The notes under the pieces were generated by a model, which did no database searches, was not told the origin of the DNA, and saw only the letters and a list, made by a program, of their open reading frames with translations. A stretch of 13,397 bases of DNA from Candidatus Omnitrophota bacterium (lineage in GTDB: Bacteria > Omnitrophota > Gorgyraeia > Gygaellales > Profunditerraquicolaceae). Of this stretch, positions 1-7,803 are shown in pieces. A program made the translations under genes and the position numbers. The stretch is taken from positions 1-13,397 of the forward strand of contig JAFGET010000174.1 in NCBI GenBank assembly GCA_016931435.1, read 5' to 3'. Position 1 is the first letter of the stretch, and each line of letters begins with the position of its first letter.

Positions 1-1407
1 GCCGGCATGGGCGCGGACCTTTATGAATCTTATGTCGGCTCGATCGTGGCTACCGCGGCATTGGGTGTCGCCGCGGGATTAGGCCTGCCGGGAGTGACTG
101 TCCCTATGGCTATGGCCGCGGTGGGTGTTTTAGCTTCGGTGATCGGGACTTTTTTTGTGCGCAGCAAAGAAGACGCCAGCCAGGGAGTGCTTTTAGCGGC
201 TTTAAGAAAAGGGGTTTTTGCAAGCTCTTTTATCGTAGCTATCGCTTCGTATTTTCTGATCAAGTATACCCTGGGGGATGAGCATATAGGAGTCTATTGG
301 TCGGTGGTCTCAGGGCTGTTGGCAGGGGTATTGATAGGTTTAGTCACCGAGTATTATACCTCCAGTAATTTTAAACCTACCAAGTCTATCGCCGATGCTT
401 CGGTTACCGGGCCGGCTACCGTGATCATATCCGGTATGGCAGTAGGGATGATGTCAACGGCTTTGCCTGTAGTAATAGTCTGCTCAGCGATAATGGCAAG
501 TTTTGTTTTTTCCGGAGGCCTGATCGATTTTAATGCCGGGTTATACGGCGTTGCGATTTCTGCGGTAGGCATGCTTTCTACGCTGGGGATCACTTTGGCT
601 ACCGATGCCTACGGCCCGGTCGCAGACAATGCCGGAGGTAATGCGGAGATGTCGCATTTGCCTCCAGAGGTAAGAAAAAGGACGGATGCCTTGGATGCCT
701 TAGGTAATACTACCGCAGCCACCGGAAAGGGTTTTGCTATCGGTTCTGCGGCATTGACTGCGCTTGCTTTGATCGCCGCGTATAAAGACCAGGTCTTGTT
801 GATCGCGCGCTCAAGGGGTATTAATATTGACATGACCCTTGATATCATGAATCCTAATGTTTTGATCGGGTTATTTTTAGGGGCGATGTTACCGTTTTTA
901 TTTTGCTCGATGACCATGCGTGCCGTAGGCAGGGCAGCCGGAAAGATCGTAGTTGAGGTGCGCAGGCAGTTTAAAGAGATCGTCGGCTTGATGGAAGGCA
1001 AGGCCAAACCCGATTATGCCCGTTGCGTTTATATCGCTACCTCCGCCGCCCAGAAAGAAATGGTGCTGCCTGCGCTCCTGGCGATTATCGCGCCTATTGC
1101 CGTAGGATTGATCGCCGGCATCAGGGCTGAAGCAGGGTTATTGGCGGGGGCTACGGTTTCCGGTTTTGTCCTGGCGATCATGATGGCAAATTCAGGAGGG
1201 GCCTGGGATAACGCAAAGAAATATATCGAAGAAGGCCATTACGGAGGAAAAGGTTCGCCTTCGCATAAGGCAGGAGTCGTCGGAGATACCGTGGGGGATC
1301 CCTTTAAAGATACTTCCGGCCCAAGCCTGAATATCCTGATCAAGCTTATGTCTATGGTTTCAATAGTATTTGTTTCATTTGTGCTGTGCAACAGCCTGTG
1401 CAAATAA
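1..1407 (+). CDS. hppA: Membrane-bound ion-pumping pyrophosphatase, K+-dependent type (5' truncated)
   Basis: This integral membrane enzyme hydrolyses pyrophosphate and uses the energy to pump Na+ and/or H+ across the cytoplasmic membrane. The reading frame is open from base 1 (Ala-Gly precede the first Met at 7), so the start lies upstream. About 468 residues remain of a usual 680-720. The substrate-binding acidic motifs of the C-terminal part are all visible: DNAGGNAEM (bases 625-651), GAWDNAKKY (about 1198-1224) and GDTVGDPFKD (1279-1308), separated by many hydrophobic segments. The sequence GNTTAA (703-720) has Ala where K+-independent enzymes carry Lys, which marks the K+-dependent class. 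ADLYES at the very start (bases 13-30) places Glu three residues after Asp, the arrangement of the Thermotoga Na+ pump; plant H+ pumps have Gly there and a later Glu. Na+ pumping is therefore likely but inferred. An intrinsic terminator follows directly, so the gene is not cotranscribed with nfo. Confidence 0.97.
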   Translation, partial: AGMGADLYESYVGSIVATAALGVAAGLGLPGVTVPMAMAAVGVLASVIGTFFVRSKEDASQGVLLAALRKGVFASSFIVAIASYFLIKYTLGDEHIGVYWSVVSGLLAGVLIGLVTEYYTSSNFKPTKSIADASVTGPATVIISGMAVGMMSTALPVVIVCSAIMASFVFSGGLIDFNAGLYGVAISAVGMLSTLGITLATDAYGPVADNAGGNAEMSHLPPEVRKRTDALDALGNTTAATGKGFAIGSAALTALALIAAYKDQVLLIARSRGINIDMTLDIMNPNVLIGLFLGAMLPFLFCSMTMRAVGRAAGKIVVEVRRQFKEIVGLMEGKAKPDYARCVYIATSAAQKEMVLPALLAIIAPIAVGLIAGIRAEAGLLAGATVSGFVLAIMMANSGGAWDNAKKYIEEGHYGGKGSPSHKAGVVGDTVGDPFKDTSGPSLNILIKLMSMVSIVFVSFVLCNSLCK

Positions 1408-1425
1408 AATTCAGGGTAATCATAT

Positions 1426-1456
1426 GGCCGGGATAAAAAACTATCCCGGCCTTTTT
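1426..1456 (+). terminator. Intrinsic terminator after the pyrophosphatase gene
   Basis: A perfect 10-bp stem (GGCCGGGATA at 1426-1435 with TATCCCGGCC at 1442-1451) has a 6-base loop and is followed at once by TTTTT (1452-1456). It begins 18 bases after the pyrophosphatase stop codon and separates that gene from nfo. Confidence 0.93.
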
Positions 1457-1488
1457 ATTTACCATATCCTCATTCTACTTGTTTTCCA

Positions 1489-1516
1489 TTGCAGAATCTT
1501 TAAATTGTGCTAAAAT
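1489..1516 (+). promoter_or_regulatory. Predicted sigma-70-type promoter of nfo
   Basis: A -35 element TTGCAG (1489-1494) lies 16 bases from a -10 element TAAAAT (1511-1516). TGC in front of the -10 gives an extended -10 (TGn). Transcription would start near 1523, leaving about 18 bases before the nfo ATG, with AAAAGG as ribosome binding site inside them. The site lies between the terminator of the previous gene and nfo, where a promoter is needed. Confidence 0.6.
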
Positions 1517-1533
1517 GAAAAAAACTAAAAGGA

Positions 1534-1549
1534 TAAAATCATGATTTTA
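1534..1549. repeat. 16-bp perfect palindrome over the nfo start codon
   Basis: TAAAATCATGATTTTA reads the same on both strands, and the nfo ATG (1541-1543) sits at its centre. It lies just downstream of the predicted transcription start, where a repressor could bind. It could also be chance: about 0.2 such palindromes are expected in a random sequence of this length, and more in AT-rich DNA. Confidence 0.6.
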
Positions 1550-2386
1550 GGGGTCCATGTTTCAGCAGAAGGCAAAATTTATGAATCAATAGACAGGGCG
1601 GCTGCTTTAGGATGCAATACCGCTCAGATATTTTCCCGCAACCCGCAGCAGTGGCGGGGGAATTTTATCGATACCTACGATATCGAGGAGTTCCAGAAAA
1701 GAAGGGAAAAAGCGAAGATAGACCCTTTCTTTATACATATTCCCTACCTGATAAACCTGGCTTCTCCTAACCCCCGGCTATACACGGTCTCTATCGAGGC
1801 GTATATCGAAGATATCAGAGAGGCTGATGAGCTTGGCGCGGATTACATAGTCACTCATATGGGCAGCCATAAAAATACGACAGAGGAAGCCGGTTTAAAG
1901 AGGCTGACCGAGGCATTAAATGCTATATTGGAGAAGACTAAAGGCGCCGATGTGGGGATATTGCTTGAGAATACCGCAGGAAGCGGCTCCTGGCTGGGAT
2001 ATAAATTCGCGCATCATAAAAAAGTCATCCAGGAGATCAGGGATAAAGCCAGGATAGGGCTCTGTCTTGACACCGCGCACGCTTATCTGGCAGGGTATGA
2101 TATAGCGACTGCCGAAGGGTTGAAGCAGCTTTTGGATGAGATAGAAGATACGGTGGGGGTAGACCTGATCAAGCTCATCCATTTAAACGACGCGAAAGAT
2201 AAATTAGGCTCAAAGCATGACCGCCACGAGCATATAGGAAAAGGTAATATCGGAAAGGAAGGGATGAGAAGGATCGTCAATCACCCCAAGCTTAAAAAGA
2301 TCCCTTTTGTCCTGGAGACCCCCAAGGACAGCGACGACGCCGATAAGATGAATTTAAAGACTGTCAGAAGCTTATTGAAGCAATAG
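1541..2386 (+). CDS. nfo: Endonuclease IV (AP endonuclease)
   Basis: This base-excision repair enzyme cuts DNA 5' to abasic sites and removes blocked 3' ends, using three Zn2+ ions in a TIM barrel. The 281-residue length matches the family (E. coli 285). All nine metal ligands of the E. coli enzyme can be placed: H66, H106, E143 (in LLENTAGSG), D177 and H180 (in CLDTAHAY), H214 (in IHLND), D227 and H229 (in DRHEH) and E259 (in VLETP). The offset from E. coli numbering is a steady 2-3 residues. The ATG at 1541 has AAAAGG about 8 bases upstream and its own promoter. It heads a tight gene run; the response regulator begins 9 bases after its stop. A 16-bp palindrome over the start codon may affect its control. 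Confidence 0.97.
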   Translation: MILGVHVSAEGKIYESIDRAAALGCNTAQIFSRNPQQWRGNFIDTYDIEEFQKRREKAKIDPFFIHIPYLINLASPNPRLYTVSIEAYIEDIREADELGADYIVTHMGSHKNTTEEAGLKRLTEALNAILEKTKGADVGILLENTAGSGSWLGYKFAHHKKVIQEIRDKARIGLCLDTAHAYLAGYDIATAEGLKQLLDEIEDTVGVDLIKLIHLNDAKDKLGSKHDRHEHIGKGNIGKEGMRRIVNHPKLKKIPFVLETPKDSDDADKMNLKTVRSLLKQ

Positions 2387-2395
2387 GAAGCGGAA

Positions 2396-2785
2396 ATGGG
2401 ATATAGATTATTGATAGTAGACGACGAAAAAGACATGGTAGAGGTCCTAGAAAGGCGCTGCCTCAAGGAAGGCTATCTTGTTTCGGTGGCCTTTGACGGG
2501 CAAGAGGCATTGGCTAAAGTAGAGGCGGATAATCCCGACGTCATACTTTTGGATCTTATGCTGCCTAAGCTAAGCGGGATAGAGGTATTAAGAGAGGTCC
2601 GCCAGAGGTACCATTCGAAATGGATCCCGGTCATCATTATCAGCGCAAAGAATGAGTTAGGATCTTTAAAAGACTGCTATAATCTTGAAGCGGACCATTA
2701 TTTGACCAAACCCTGCACCATCGATAAAGTCTTAACCGGCATAGAGACCATGCTTTCACTTATACCTCTGAGAAAAAATGAGTGA
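2396..2785 (+). CDS. Single-domain response regulator (CheY-like receiver)
   Basis: This 129-residue protein is one receiver domain with no DNA-binding or enzymatic output domain. The acidic pair D9/D10, the phosphoacceptor D53 (in LLDLMLP), the switch residue S83 (in IISAK) and K105 (in LTKPC) are all present, so it should accept a phosphoryl group from a histidine kinase. TAGGAAG, overlapping the nfo stop, provides the ribosome binding site. Its last 8 bases overlap the leuS start (ATGAGTGA), which suggests translational coupling. No kinase is encoded in the window, so its partner and target are unknown; it presumably acts by protein-protein contact. Its place between a repair gene and a tRNA synthetase gene gives no functional clue. 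Confidence 0.93.
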   Translation: MGYRLLIVDDEKDMVEVLERRCLKEGYLVSVAFDGQEALAKVEADNPDVILLDLMLPKLSGIEVLREVRQRYHSKWIPVIIISAKNELGSLKDCYNLEADHYLTKPCTIDKVLTGIETMLSLIPLRKNE

Positions 2786-5225
2786 AGCCTCGATCTACCC
2801 CTTCAAAAAGATAGAGAAAAAATGGCAGGAAGCCTGGCGCAAGAATAACGTTTTTTCCGCCAGCGTATCCTGCGACAAGCCCAAATATTATCTCCTGGAG
2901 ATGTTTCCTTATCCTTCCGGAAGGATCCACATGGGGCATGTGCGTAACTATACCATCGCAGATGTGGCAGCCAGGTATAAGATGGCGCAGGGGTATCAGG
3001 TTTTGCATCCGATGGGATTCGATGCCTTTGGGCAGCCTGCCGAAAACGCCGCCATAAAAAATAAGACCCACCCGAAGACCTGGACCTTAAAGTGCATAGA
3101 CTGGATGCGTAAGGAATTGGAAGCTATGGGATTTTCCTATGATTGGAATCGGGAAGTCTCGACATGCCTTCCCGAATATTACCGCTGGAACCAGTGGATA
3201 TTCTTAAAGATGTTCGAGCGCGGTTTGGTTTATAGAAAAGAAGCCTTGGTGAACTGGTGCGCGGATTGCGCCACTACTTTGGCTAATGAAGAGGTTATTG
3301 ACGGAAAATGCTGGCGCTGTAAAAAAGAAGTGGTCCAGAAGGACCTCGAGCAGTGGTTTATCAGGATCACCGAATACAAAGAAAGATTATTGGATGACCT
3401 GGAAAAATTAGATCATTGGCCGTCTCAGGTGATCGCCATGCAGAAAAACTGGCTGGGAAAAAGCGAAGGCGTTGAGATCTATTTCCGGATGAAGGGCAGC
3501 GATACGATACTGCCGGTATTTACAACTCGCCAGGATACGATCTTTGGCGCTACTTATGTCGTGCTTGCCCCCGAGCATCCGTTAGTAAAACAATTGATCA
3601 AGGACAGCCCCCAAGAAAAAGAAATATTGGATTTTATCGATAAAGTGGCGAAAGAAACCAAGACCGTGCGCACCGCTTCCGACGTAAAGAAAGAAGGCAG
3701 GTTTACCGGGGCTTACGCGATAAATCCTGTCAATAATAACGAGATCCCTGTCTGGATCGCCGATTATGTTTTAATGGAATATGGCACAGGCGCGATCATG
3801 GCGGTTCCCGCGCATGACCAAAGGGACTTTTTATTCGCTAAAGAGCATAATTTAGAATTGAAGATAGTCATAGAAAGTCAAAATTCAAAAGCAGGAAGGC
3901 AGAATGAGCTTTTAGAGGCTTATGAGGGGGACGGCATCCAGGTAAATTCTGCGCAGTTTGACGGGCTTTCGAACCAGGAGGCGAAGGTTAAGATCGCCCG
4001 GTGGATGGAGGAGAGCGGTATCGGCAAGAAGACGACGAATTGGCGCCTGCGCGATTGGTTGATCTCAAGGCAGCGCTATTGGGGCACCCCCATCCCGGTC
4101 ATACATTGCGATAGCTGCGGGATAGTGCCGGTCAAAGAGGAAGACCTCCCGGTTGAGCTTCCGGATAAGGTAGAATTTTCAGGCACGGGAGGAAGCCCGC
4201 TTTCTTACGTAAAAAGCTTCATCCAGGCCGAATGCCCCAGATGTAAGGGGCGCGCCCGCCGCGAGACCGATACCATGGCTACTTTTTTTGATTCTTCCTG
4301 GTATTTCTTAAGGTTTTGTTCCCCCAAATACGACAAGGCGCCTTTTGATAAAAAGGAGGCGGCATATTGGATGCCGGTAGACCAGTATATCGGCGGGATA
4401 GAGCACGCGGTGCTGCACCTTTTGTACTCAAGGTTTTTTACGAAATTTTTGCGCGATATCGGGCTCCTCGATCTTTCTTCCCCCATTGGCGATGAACCCT
4501 TTTTAAGGCTGCTTACCCAGGGCATGGTTTTAAAAGAGGGCGAGGTGATGTCAAAGTCGCGCGGTAATATCGTAGACCCGGATTCCATAATCAAAAATTA
4601 TGGCACGGATACCTTGCGCCTTTATATATTATTTGCCGCTCCTCCCGAGGCGGAAATGGAATGGTCTGAACGGGGTATAGAGGGGGCTTTTCGTTTTTTA
4701 AACCGGGTCTGGCGGCTTTTGGATCACCTGGATAGACTTCCGAAAGATGCGCAAATAAGCCCGATCTTAAAAAAAGAGACCCATCGCGCCATAAAGAAGG
4801 TAAGTCAAGACCTGGAAAATTTTAAACTGAATACCGCTATATCCGCGGTCATGGAATTAGTCAACGCGATCTACCGGGAAATAGAAACGGATATACGGGA
4901 AGCGGCCAGGGTAGCGGTATTTTTGATCTCGCCTTTTGCCCCACATATGGCAGAAGAGATGTGGCAGCGGATGGGCAATAATGAAAGTATCCTTTCCGCC
5001 GGCTGGCCGGAGTATGATGAAAAATTCCTGCGTGAAGAAACAGTGACTATGGCTGTGCAGATAAACGGCAAAGTGCGCTCTAAGGTAGATGTCTCTTGCG
5101 ACATAACAGAAGACGAGCTTAAAAAGACCGTTTTAAGCGACGATAAGGTAAAAGACCGGCTCAAGGACGAAGTGATCAAAAAATTCATAGTCATACCAAA
5201 AAAACTCGTCAACATAGTAGTCTGA
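2778..5225 (+). CDS. leuS: Leucyl-tRNA synthetase, bacterial type
   Basis: This cytoplasmic class I synthetase charges tRNA-Leu and edits mischarged tRNA. The 815-residue length is usual for bacteria. Domains in order: Rossmann core with HMGH (51-54); a zinc-type Cys cluster C161, C164, C178, C181; the inserted CP1 editing domain with TTRQDT (249-254) and HDQRD (346-350); a second Cys set, C444/C447 and C486/C489; the KMSKS loop, here VMSKS (590-594), which keeps the second, catalytic Lys; an anticodon-binding helical domain; and the C-terminal tRNA-binding module with QINGKVRSK (761-769). The start overlaps the end of the response regulator by 8 bases and has only weak Shine-Dalgarno character (GAG about 10 bases upstream), so it is probably translated by coupling. 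The VMSKS variant is unusual but not disabling. Confidence 0.98.
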   Translation: MSEASIYPFKKIEKKWQEAWRKNNVFSASVSCDKPKYYLLEMFPYPSGRIHMGHVRNYTIADVAARYKMAQGYQVLHPMGFDAFGQPAENAAIKNKTHPKTWTLKCIDWMRKELEAMGFSYDWNREVSTCLPEYYRWNQWIFLKMFERGLVYRKEALVNWCADCATTLANEEVIDGKCWRCKKEVVQKDLEQWFIRITEYKERLLDDLEKLDHWPSQVIAMQKNWLGKSEGVEIYFRMKGSDTILPVFTTRQDTIFGATYVVLAPEHPLVKQLIKDSPQEKEILDFIDKVAKETKTVRTASDVKKEGRFTGAYAINPVNNNEIPVWIADYVLMEYGTGAIMAVPAHDQRDFLFAKEHNLELKIVIESQNSKAGRQNELLEAYEGDGIQVNSAQFDGLSNQEAKVKIARWMEESGIGKKTTNWRLRDWLISRQRYWGTPIPVIHCDSCGIVPVKEEDLPVELPDKVEFSGTGGSPLSYVKSFIQAECPRCKGRARRETDTMATFFDSSWYFLRFCSPKYDKAPFDKKEAAYWMPVDQYIGGIEHAVLHLLYSRFFTKFLRDIGLLDLSSPIGDEPFLRLLTQGMVLKEGEVMSKSRGNIVDPDSIIKNYGTDTLRLYILFAAPPEAEMEWSERGIEGAFRFLNRVWRLLDHLDRLPKDAQISPILKKETHRAIKKVSQDLENFKLNTAISAVMELVNAIYREIETDIREAARVAVFLISPFAPHMAEEMWQRMGNNESILSAGWPEYDEKFLREETVTMAVQINGKVRSKVDVSCDITEDELKKTVLSDDKVKDRLKDEVIKKFIVIPKKLVNIVV

Positions 5226-5235
5226 TAAGGTAAAG

Positions 5236-5979
5236 ATGAGGCAGTCATTAATATTGTCAGCTTTGATCCTATGGGTAGCCGGTTTATTGTTCGGCGTTTA
5301 TTTCGTATACCCGAAGTTTTTTAATAAGGCAGACTTCTCGGCCGCAACCCCTTTATTAAGCCGCGATATGCGCTTGTTAGACGGTGATTTAAAAGAGAAG
5401 CTTACATTTTTTATGGCTAAAAAGCTAGCTCTATATAAGGGGAAGTTTGAAATAGTAGATATGATAAAGCTCGATACTTATGAGGCCATCGGTCTGGATT
5501 ATATTTTGATCATCATGAAGGCCCCTAACGGAAAACTGTGCCAGGTCACGATATCCCGCAGCCGCCTGCCCTGGGTAAAATGGCAGATCGATCCGGAGAA
5601 TTTCAGCGAAGTGGACATCCCTCTTGCCGAGAGCGTATTTGAGCTTGAAAAATTATCCTGGTTGGATGAACTGGGGGTCAGCCCCGATCAAGCGCGCCGT
5701 TACTATCAGGCGCATCCTGAGATCGAGCCATGGAGCGAAGCCCCTTTCGTAGACAAAACAACAGGATTATATAAGCTTCCTTCGGATTGGAAGGAGGTCG
5801 CCTCGGCCGAGACGACTTATAAGCTGGATATAAGTAAAGACGAAAAACTCGGTTATACAACCAGTTTAAAGATAGGCAAAACTAACCCTGTTTCCACCTA
5901 TTGGAAAGTAGATTATCCCACCGATTATCTGGGCCCCGGATACCGCGCTTACCTGTACGAGAAAGTCAAACAAGAATAA
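5236..5979 (+). CDS. Unrecognised membrane-anchored protein
   Basis: I do not recognise this 247-residue protein. Residues 4-25 form one hydrophobic segment near the N-terminus, preceded by Arg2 and followed by PKFF; this looks like an uncleaved signal anchor, with about 220 residues facing the periplasm. No lipobox is present. The soluble part holds a mixed strand/helix stretch (about 70-100, with YILIIMKAPNGKLCQV), then a helical segment with RRYYQAHPEIEPW (about 154-166), and ends in a region rich in Tyr and Asp. Lys is common and Cys almost absent. The ATG has AAGG 6-7 bases upstream and lies 10 bases after the leuS stop, so it is cotranscribed with leuS. Codon use resembles the neighbours, so recent transfer is unlikely. 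The function is unknown. Confidence 0.78.
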   Translation: MRQSLILSALILWVAGLLFGVYFVYPKFFNKADFSAATPLLSRDMRLLDGDLKEKLTFFMAKKLALYKGKFEIVDMIKLDTYEAIGLDYILIIMKAPNGKLCQVTISRSRLPWVKWQIDPENFSEVDIPLAESVFELEKLSWLDELGVSPDQARRYYQAHPEIEPWSEAPFVDKTTGLYKLPSDWKEVASAETTYKLDISKDEKLGYTTSLKIGKTNPVSTYWKVDYPTDYLGPGYRAYLYEKVKQE

Positions 5980-6089
5980 AATCCCCAAAAAAAACCGCTT
6001 AGATTCAGCCATTCCCTGCGTCTATTGGACTAGACAAGCTTATCCCGGGGGAGGTTACTCCTCCGGAAGTTATCGCGGGGTAAAGAGGC

Positions 6090-6419
6090 ATGTTTGAGTT
6101 TAACAGGCAGGAGAAGCGGGTCATTATTTTCTTATTGATGCTGATGTTGACGGGGCAGGGGATAACTTTTTTCTGCAAACGATCCATCCCTTGTAAGACC
6201 TTCGCTTGCGTCAACCGGGATCTAGGTAAAATCGATATAAATGCGGCCGAAGAAGATGTTTTGGTTATTTTGCCGGGAATAGGAGAAAAATTAGCCCGGC
6301 GTATAGTTGATTACCGTAAGGAGCGCGGGCAGATCGAAGATATAGAAGAACTCGCGGCGGTCAAGGGCTTAAGCCCGGCCAGGGTAGAAAGGCTTAAGGA
6401 GTATATATTTGTCAGGTAG
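6090..6419 (+). CDS. comEA: ComEA-type helix-hairpin-helix DNA-binding protein
   Basis: This small DNA receptor for natural transformation binds incoming double-stranded DNA at the outer face of the cytoplasmic membrane and passes it to ComEC. It has 109 residues: a hydrophobic anchor (about 11-29, VIIFLLMLMLTGQGITFF) and a C-terminal ComEA domain (about 47-108). That domain starts with KIDINAAEEDVL, and its two HhH motifs centre on LPGIGEKLA and VKGLSPARV. The ATG at 6090 is chosen because an in-frame stop (6081-6083) lies just upstream and AAAGAGG precedes it. Its end overlaps comEC by 11 bases. The domain alone also occurs in general DNA-binding proteins, but the comEC neighbour makes a competence role likely. 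Confidence 0.9.
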   Translation: MFEFNRQEKRVIIFLLMLMLTGQGITFFCKRSIPCKTFACVNRDLGKIDINAAEEDVLVILPGIGEKLARRIVDYRKERGQIEDIEELAAVKGLSPARVERLKEYIFVR

Positions 6420-7803
6420 GGCCATTTTAAAAAATAATCCGAGGCCGTTAGTTTTTTTCCTTTTTTGCTATTGCCTGGGCATAATATTCTCGTCATGGAC
6501 AAGATCGCCTTTTTTTCCCGTTTATTGTATTTGCCTGGTGTTTTTTGTATTGAGCCTTTTCTTCGAGGCGCCCTTATTATTTGTGTTTTTCTTCTTAGGC
6601 GCGGTATCGTTTGAGAATTCAAAGACCGTCCCTAAATGCCACATAATGCGCCAGGCCTCTTTTTCTCAGAAAAAGCCTTATCTGGTAAAGGGCGTTGTGG
6701 CAAGCGAGCCTTTTATAAAAGACAATCATGAAATATTTTTCTTTACGGCGCAGGTGTTAGAAAACGGCCGGATCAAGAAAAATGTCTGCGGAGATATCCT
6801 GGTCAAGATAAAAAGCGCGGGAGGGTTCCATTACGCGGACGAATTAGTTTTGACCGGCCACCTGAAGCCTTATTTTAGTTACCCGCCAAAATCCGGTTAT
6901 TCCCTTATGATGCGCCTGGAGTCTCCCTTTTTCGCCTTGCGGTCGAGCGAAAACAAAGGCCGACTTTTAAAACGCTCCGCCTTAAGGCAGAAGGCGAGCC
7001 TGAGGCAGGTATTCCGCAGATATCTTTCTGAGTCCGCCGCCTCAATTTTAGGGGCGATGGTTTTAGGAGAAAGAAAAGGCGTTTCGCCGCTGGTCTATGA
7101 ACATATGAAAAAAACCGGCACCGCGCACCTGTTGGTGATCAGCGGTTTCCACGTTGGGGTGATGGCCTTTGCCTGCATCTTAGCCTTGAAGCTTGCCGGG
7201 ATCAGGCGGGAACCGCGTATTTTTATCGTCATTTTTTTCTTATTTTTTTATTGCCTTTTGACCGGCGCTTCGGTCTCAACGGTGCGGGCTACGATAATGG
7301 CGGTTTTTCTTATGCTGGGAGATTTTTTAAAACGGCGGCCCGACATATATAATTCTTTGGCTTTGGCAGCGTTTACGATACTATGGGCCTGTCCGGGCCA
7401 TTTTTTCAATATCGGTTTTCAGCTATCTTTTGCCAGCGTTTTTTCCATCGTTTTTATTTACCCTAAAATAAAAACATTCTTAAGGATCGAGCGCTGCAAG
7501 ATAAAAATTTTACGCTTTTTATCGGAAGGCCTGGCCGTTTCCTTATCCGCCTGGCTTGGGACGATGGGGCTGATCGCATATTATTTCAAGCTGTTTTCTT
7601 TTGTGGCGGTAGCCGCAAATTTGTTCATCGTGCCTTTAGCTGCCTTGATCACTTTATCCGGGATCACCCTGCTTTTTACGGGATCATTTCTTCCGCCGCT
7701 TGCCTATAGCATAGCCCCGGCCTGCGAGTTTTTGGTCAGGCTTCTGGTTGAGGGGTGCGCTTTTTTTTACAGATTACCGCTTGCCTATATCCGTCTTTCA
7801 TAG
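6409..7803 (+). CDS. comEC: ComEC/Rec2-type DNA uptake channel, without a metallo-beta-lactamase domain
   Basis: This polytopic membrane protein forms the channel through which transforming DNA enters the cytoplasm as a single strand. It has 464 residues: two or three membrane segments (13-66), a soluble OB-like DUF4131 region (about 90-170), then the Competence domain. The last holds the family signatures LLVISGFHVG (241-250), SVSTVRATIMA (288-298) and GFQLSFASV (336-344) and several more membrane helices. The start is TTG at 6409, chosen for the strong AAGGAG (6396-6401) seven bases upstream; it overlaps comEA by 11 bases. Many ComEC proteins run to about 750 residues with a C-terminal metallo-beta-lactamase-like nuclease domain. 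Here the protein stops at 7803 and no such domain follows in any frame, so a separate nuclease may degrade the second strand, or the domain is dispensable. Confidence 0.9.
   Translation: MSGRAILKNNPRPLVFFLFCYCLGIIFSSWTRSPFFPVYCICLVFFVLSLFFEAPLLFVFFFLGAVSFENSKTVPKCHIMRQASFSQKKPYLVKGVVASEPFIKDNHEIFFFTAQVLENGRIKKNVCGDILVKIKSAGGFHYADELVLTGHLKPYFSYPPKSGYSLMMRLESPFFALRSSENKGRLLKRSALRQKASLRQVFRRYLSESAASILGAMVLGERKGVSPLVYEHMKKTGTAHLLVISGFHVGVMAFACILALKLAGIRREPRIFIVIFFLFFYCLLTGASVSTVRATIMAVFLMLGDFLKRRPDIYNSLALAAFTILWACPGHFFNIGFQLSFASVFSIVFIYPKIKTFLRIERCKIKILRFLSEGLAVSLSAWLGTMGLIAYYFKLFSFVAVAANLFIVPLAALITLSGITLLFTGSFLPPLAYSIAPACEFLVRLLVEGCAFFYRLPLAYIRLS

Noticed and set aside
609..1007. Long minus-strand frame inside the pyrophosphatase gene
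   Set aside because: It is the antisense shadow of conserved pyrophosphatase codons, with no ribosome binding site or family resemblance.
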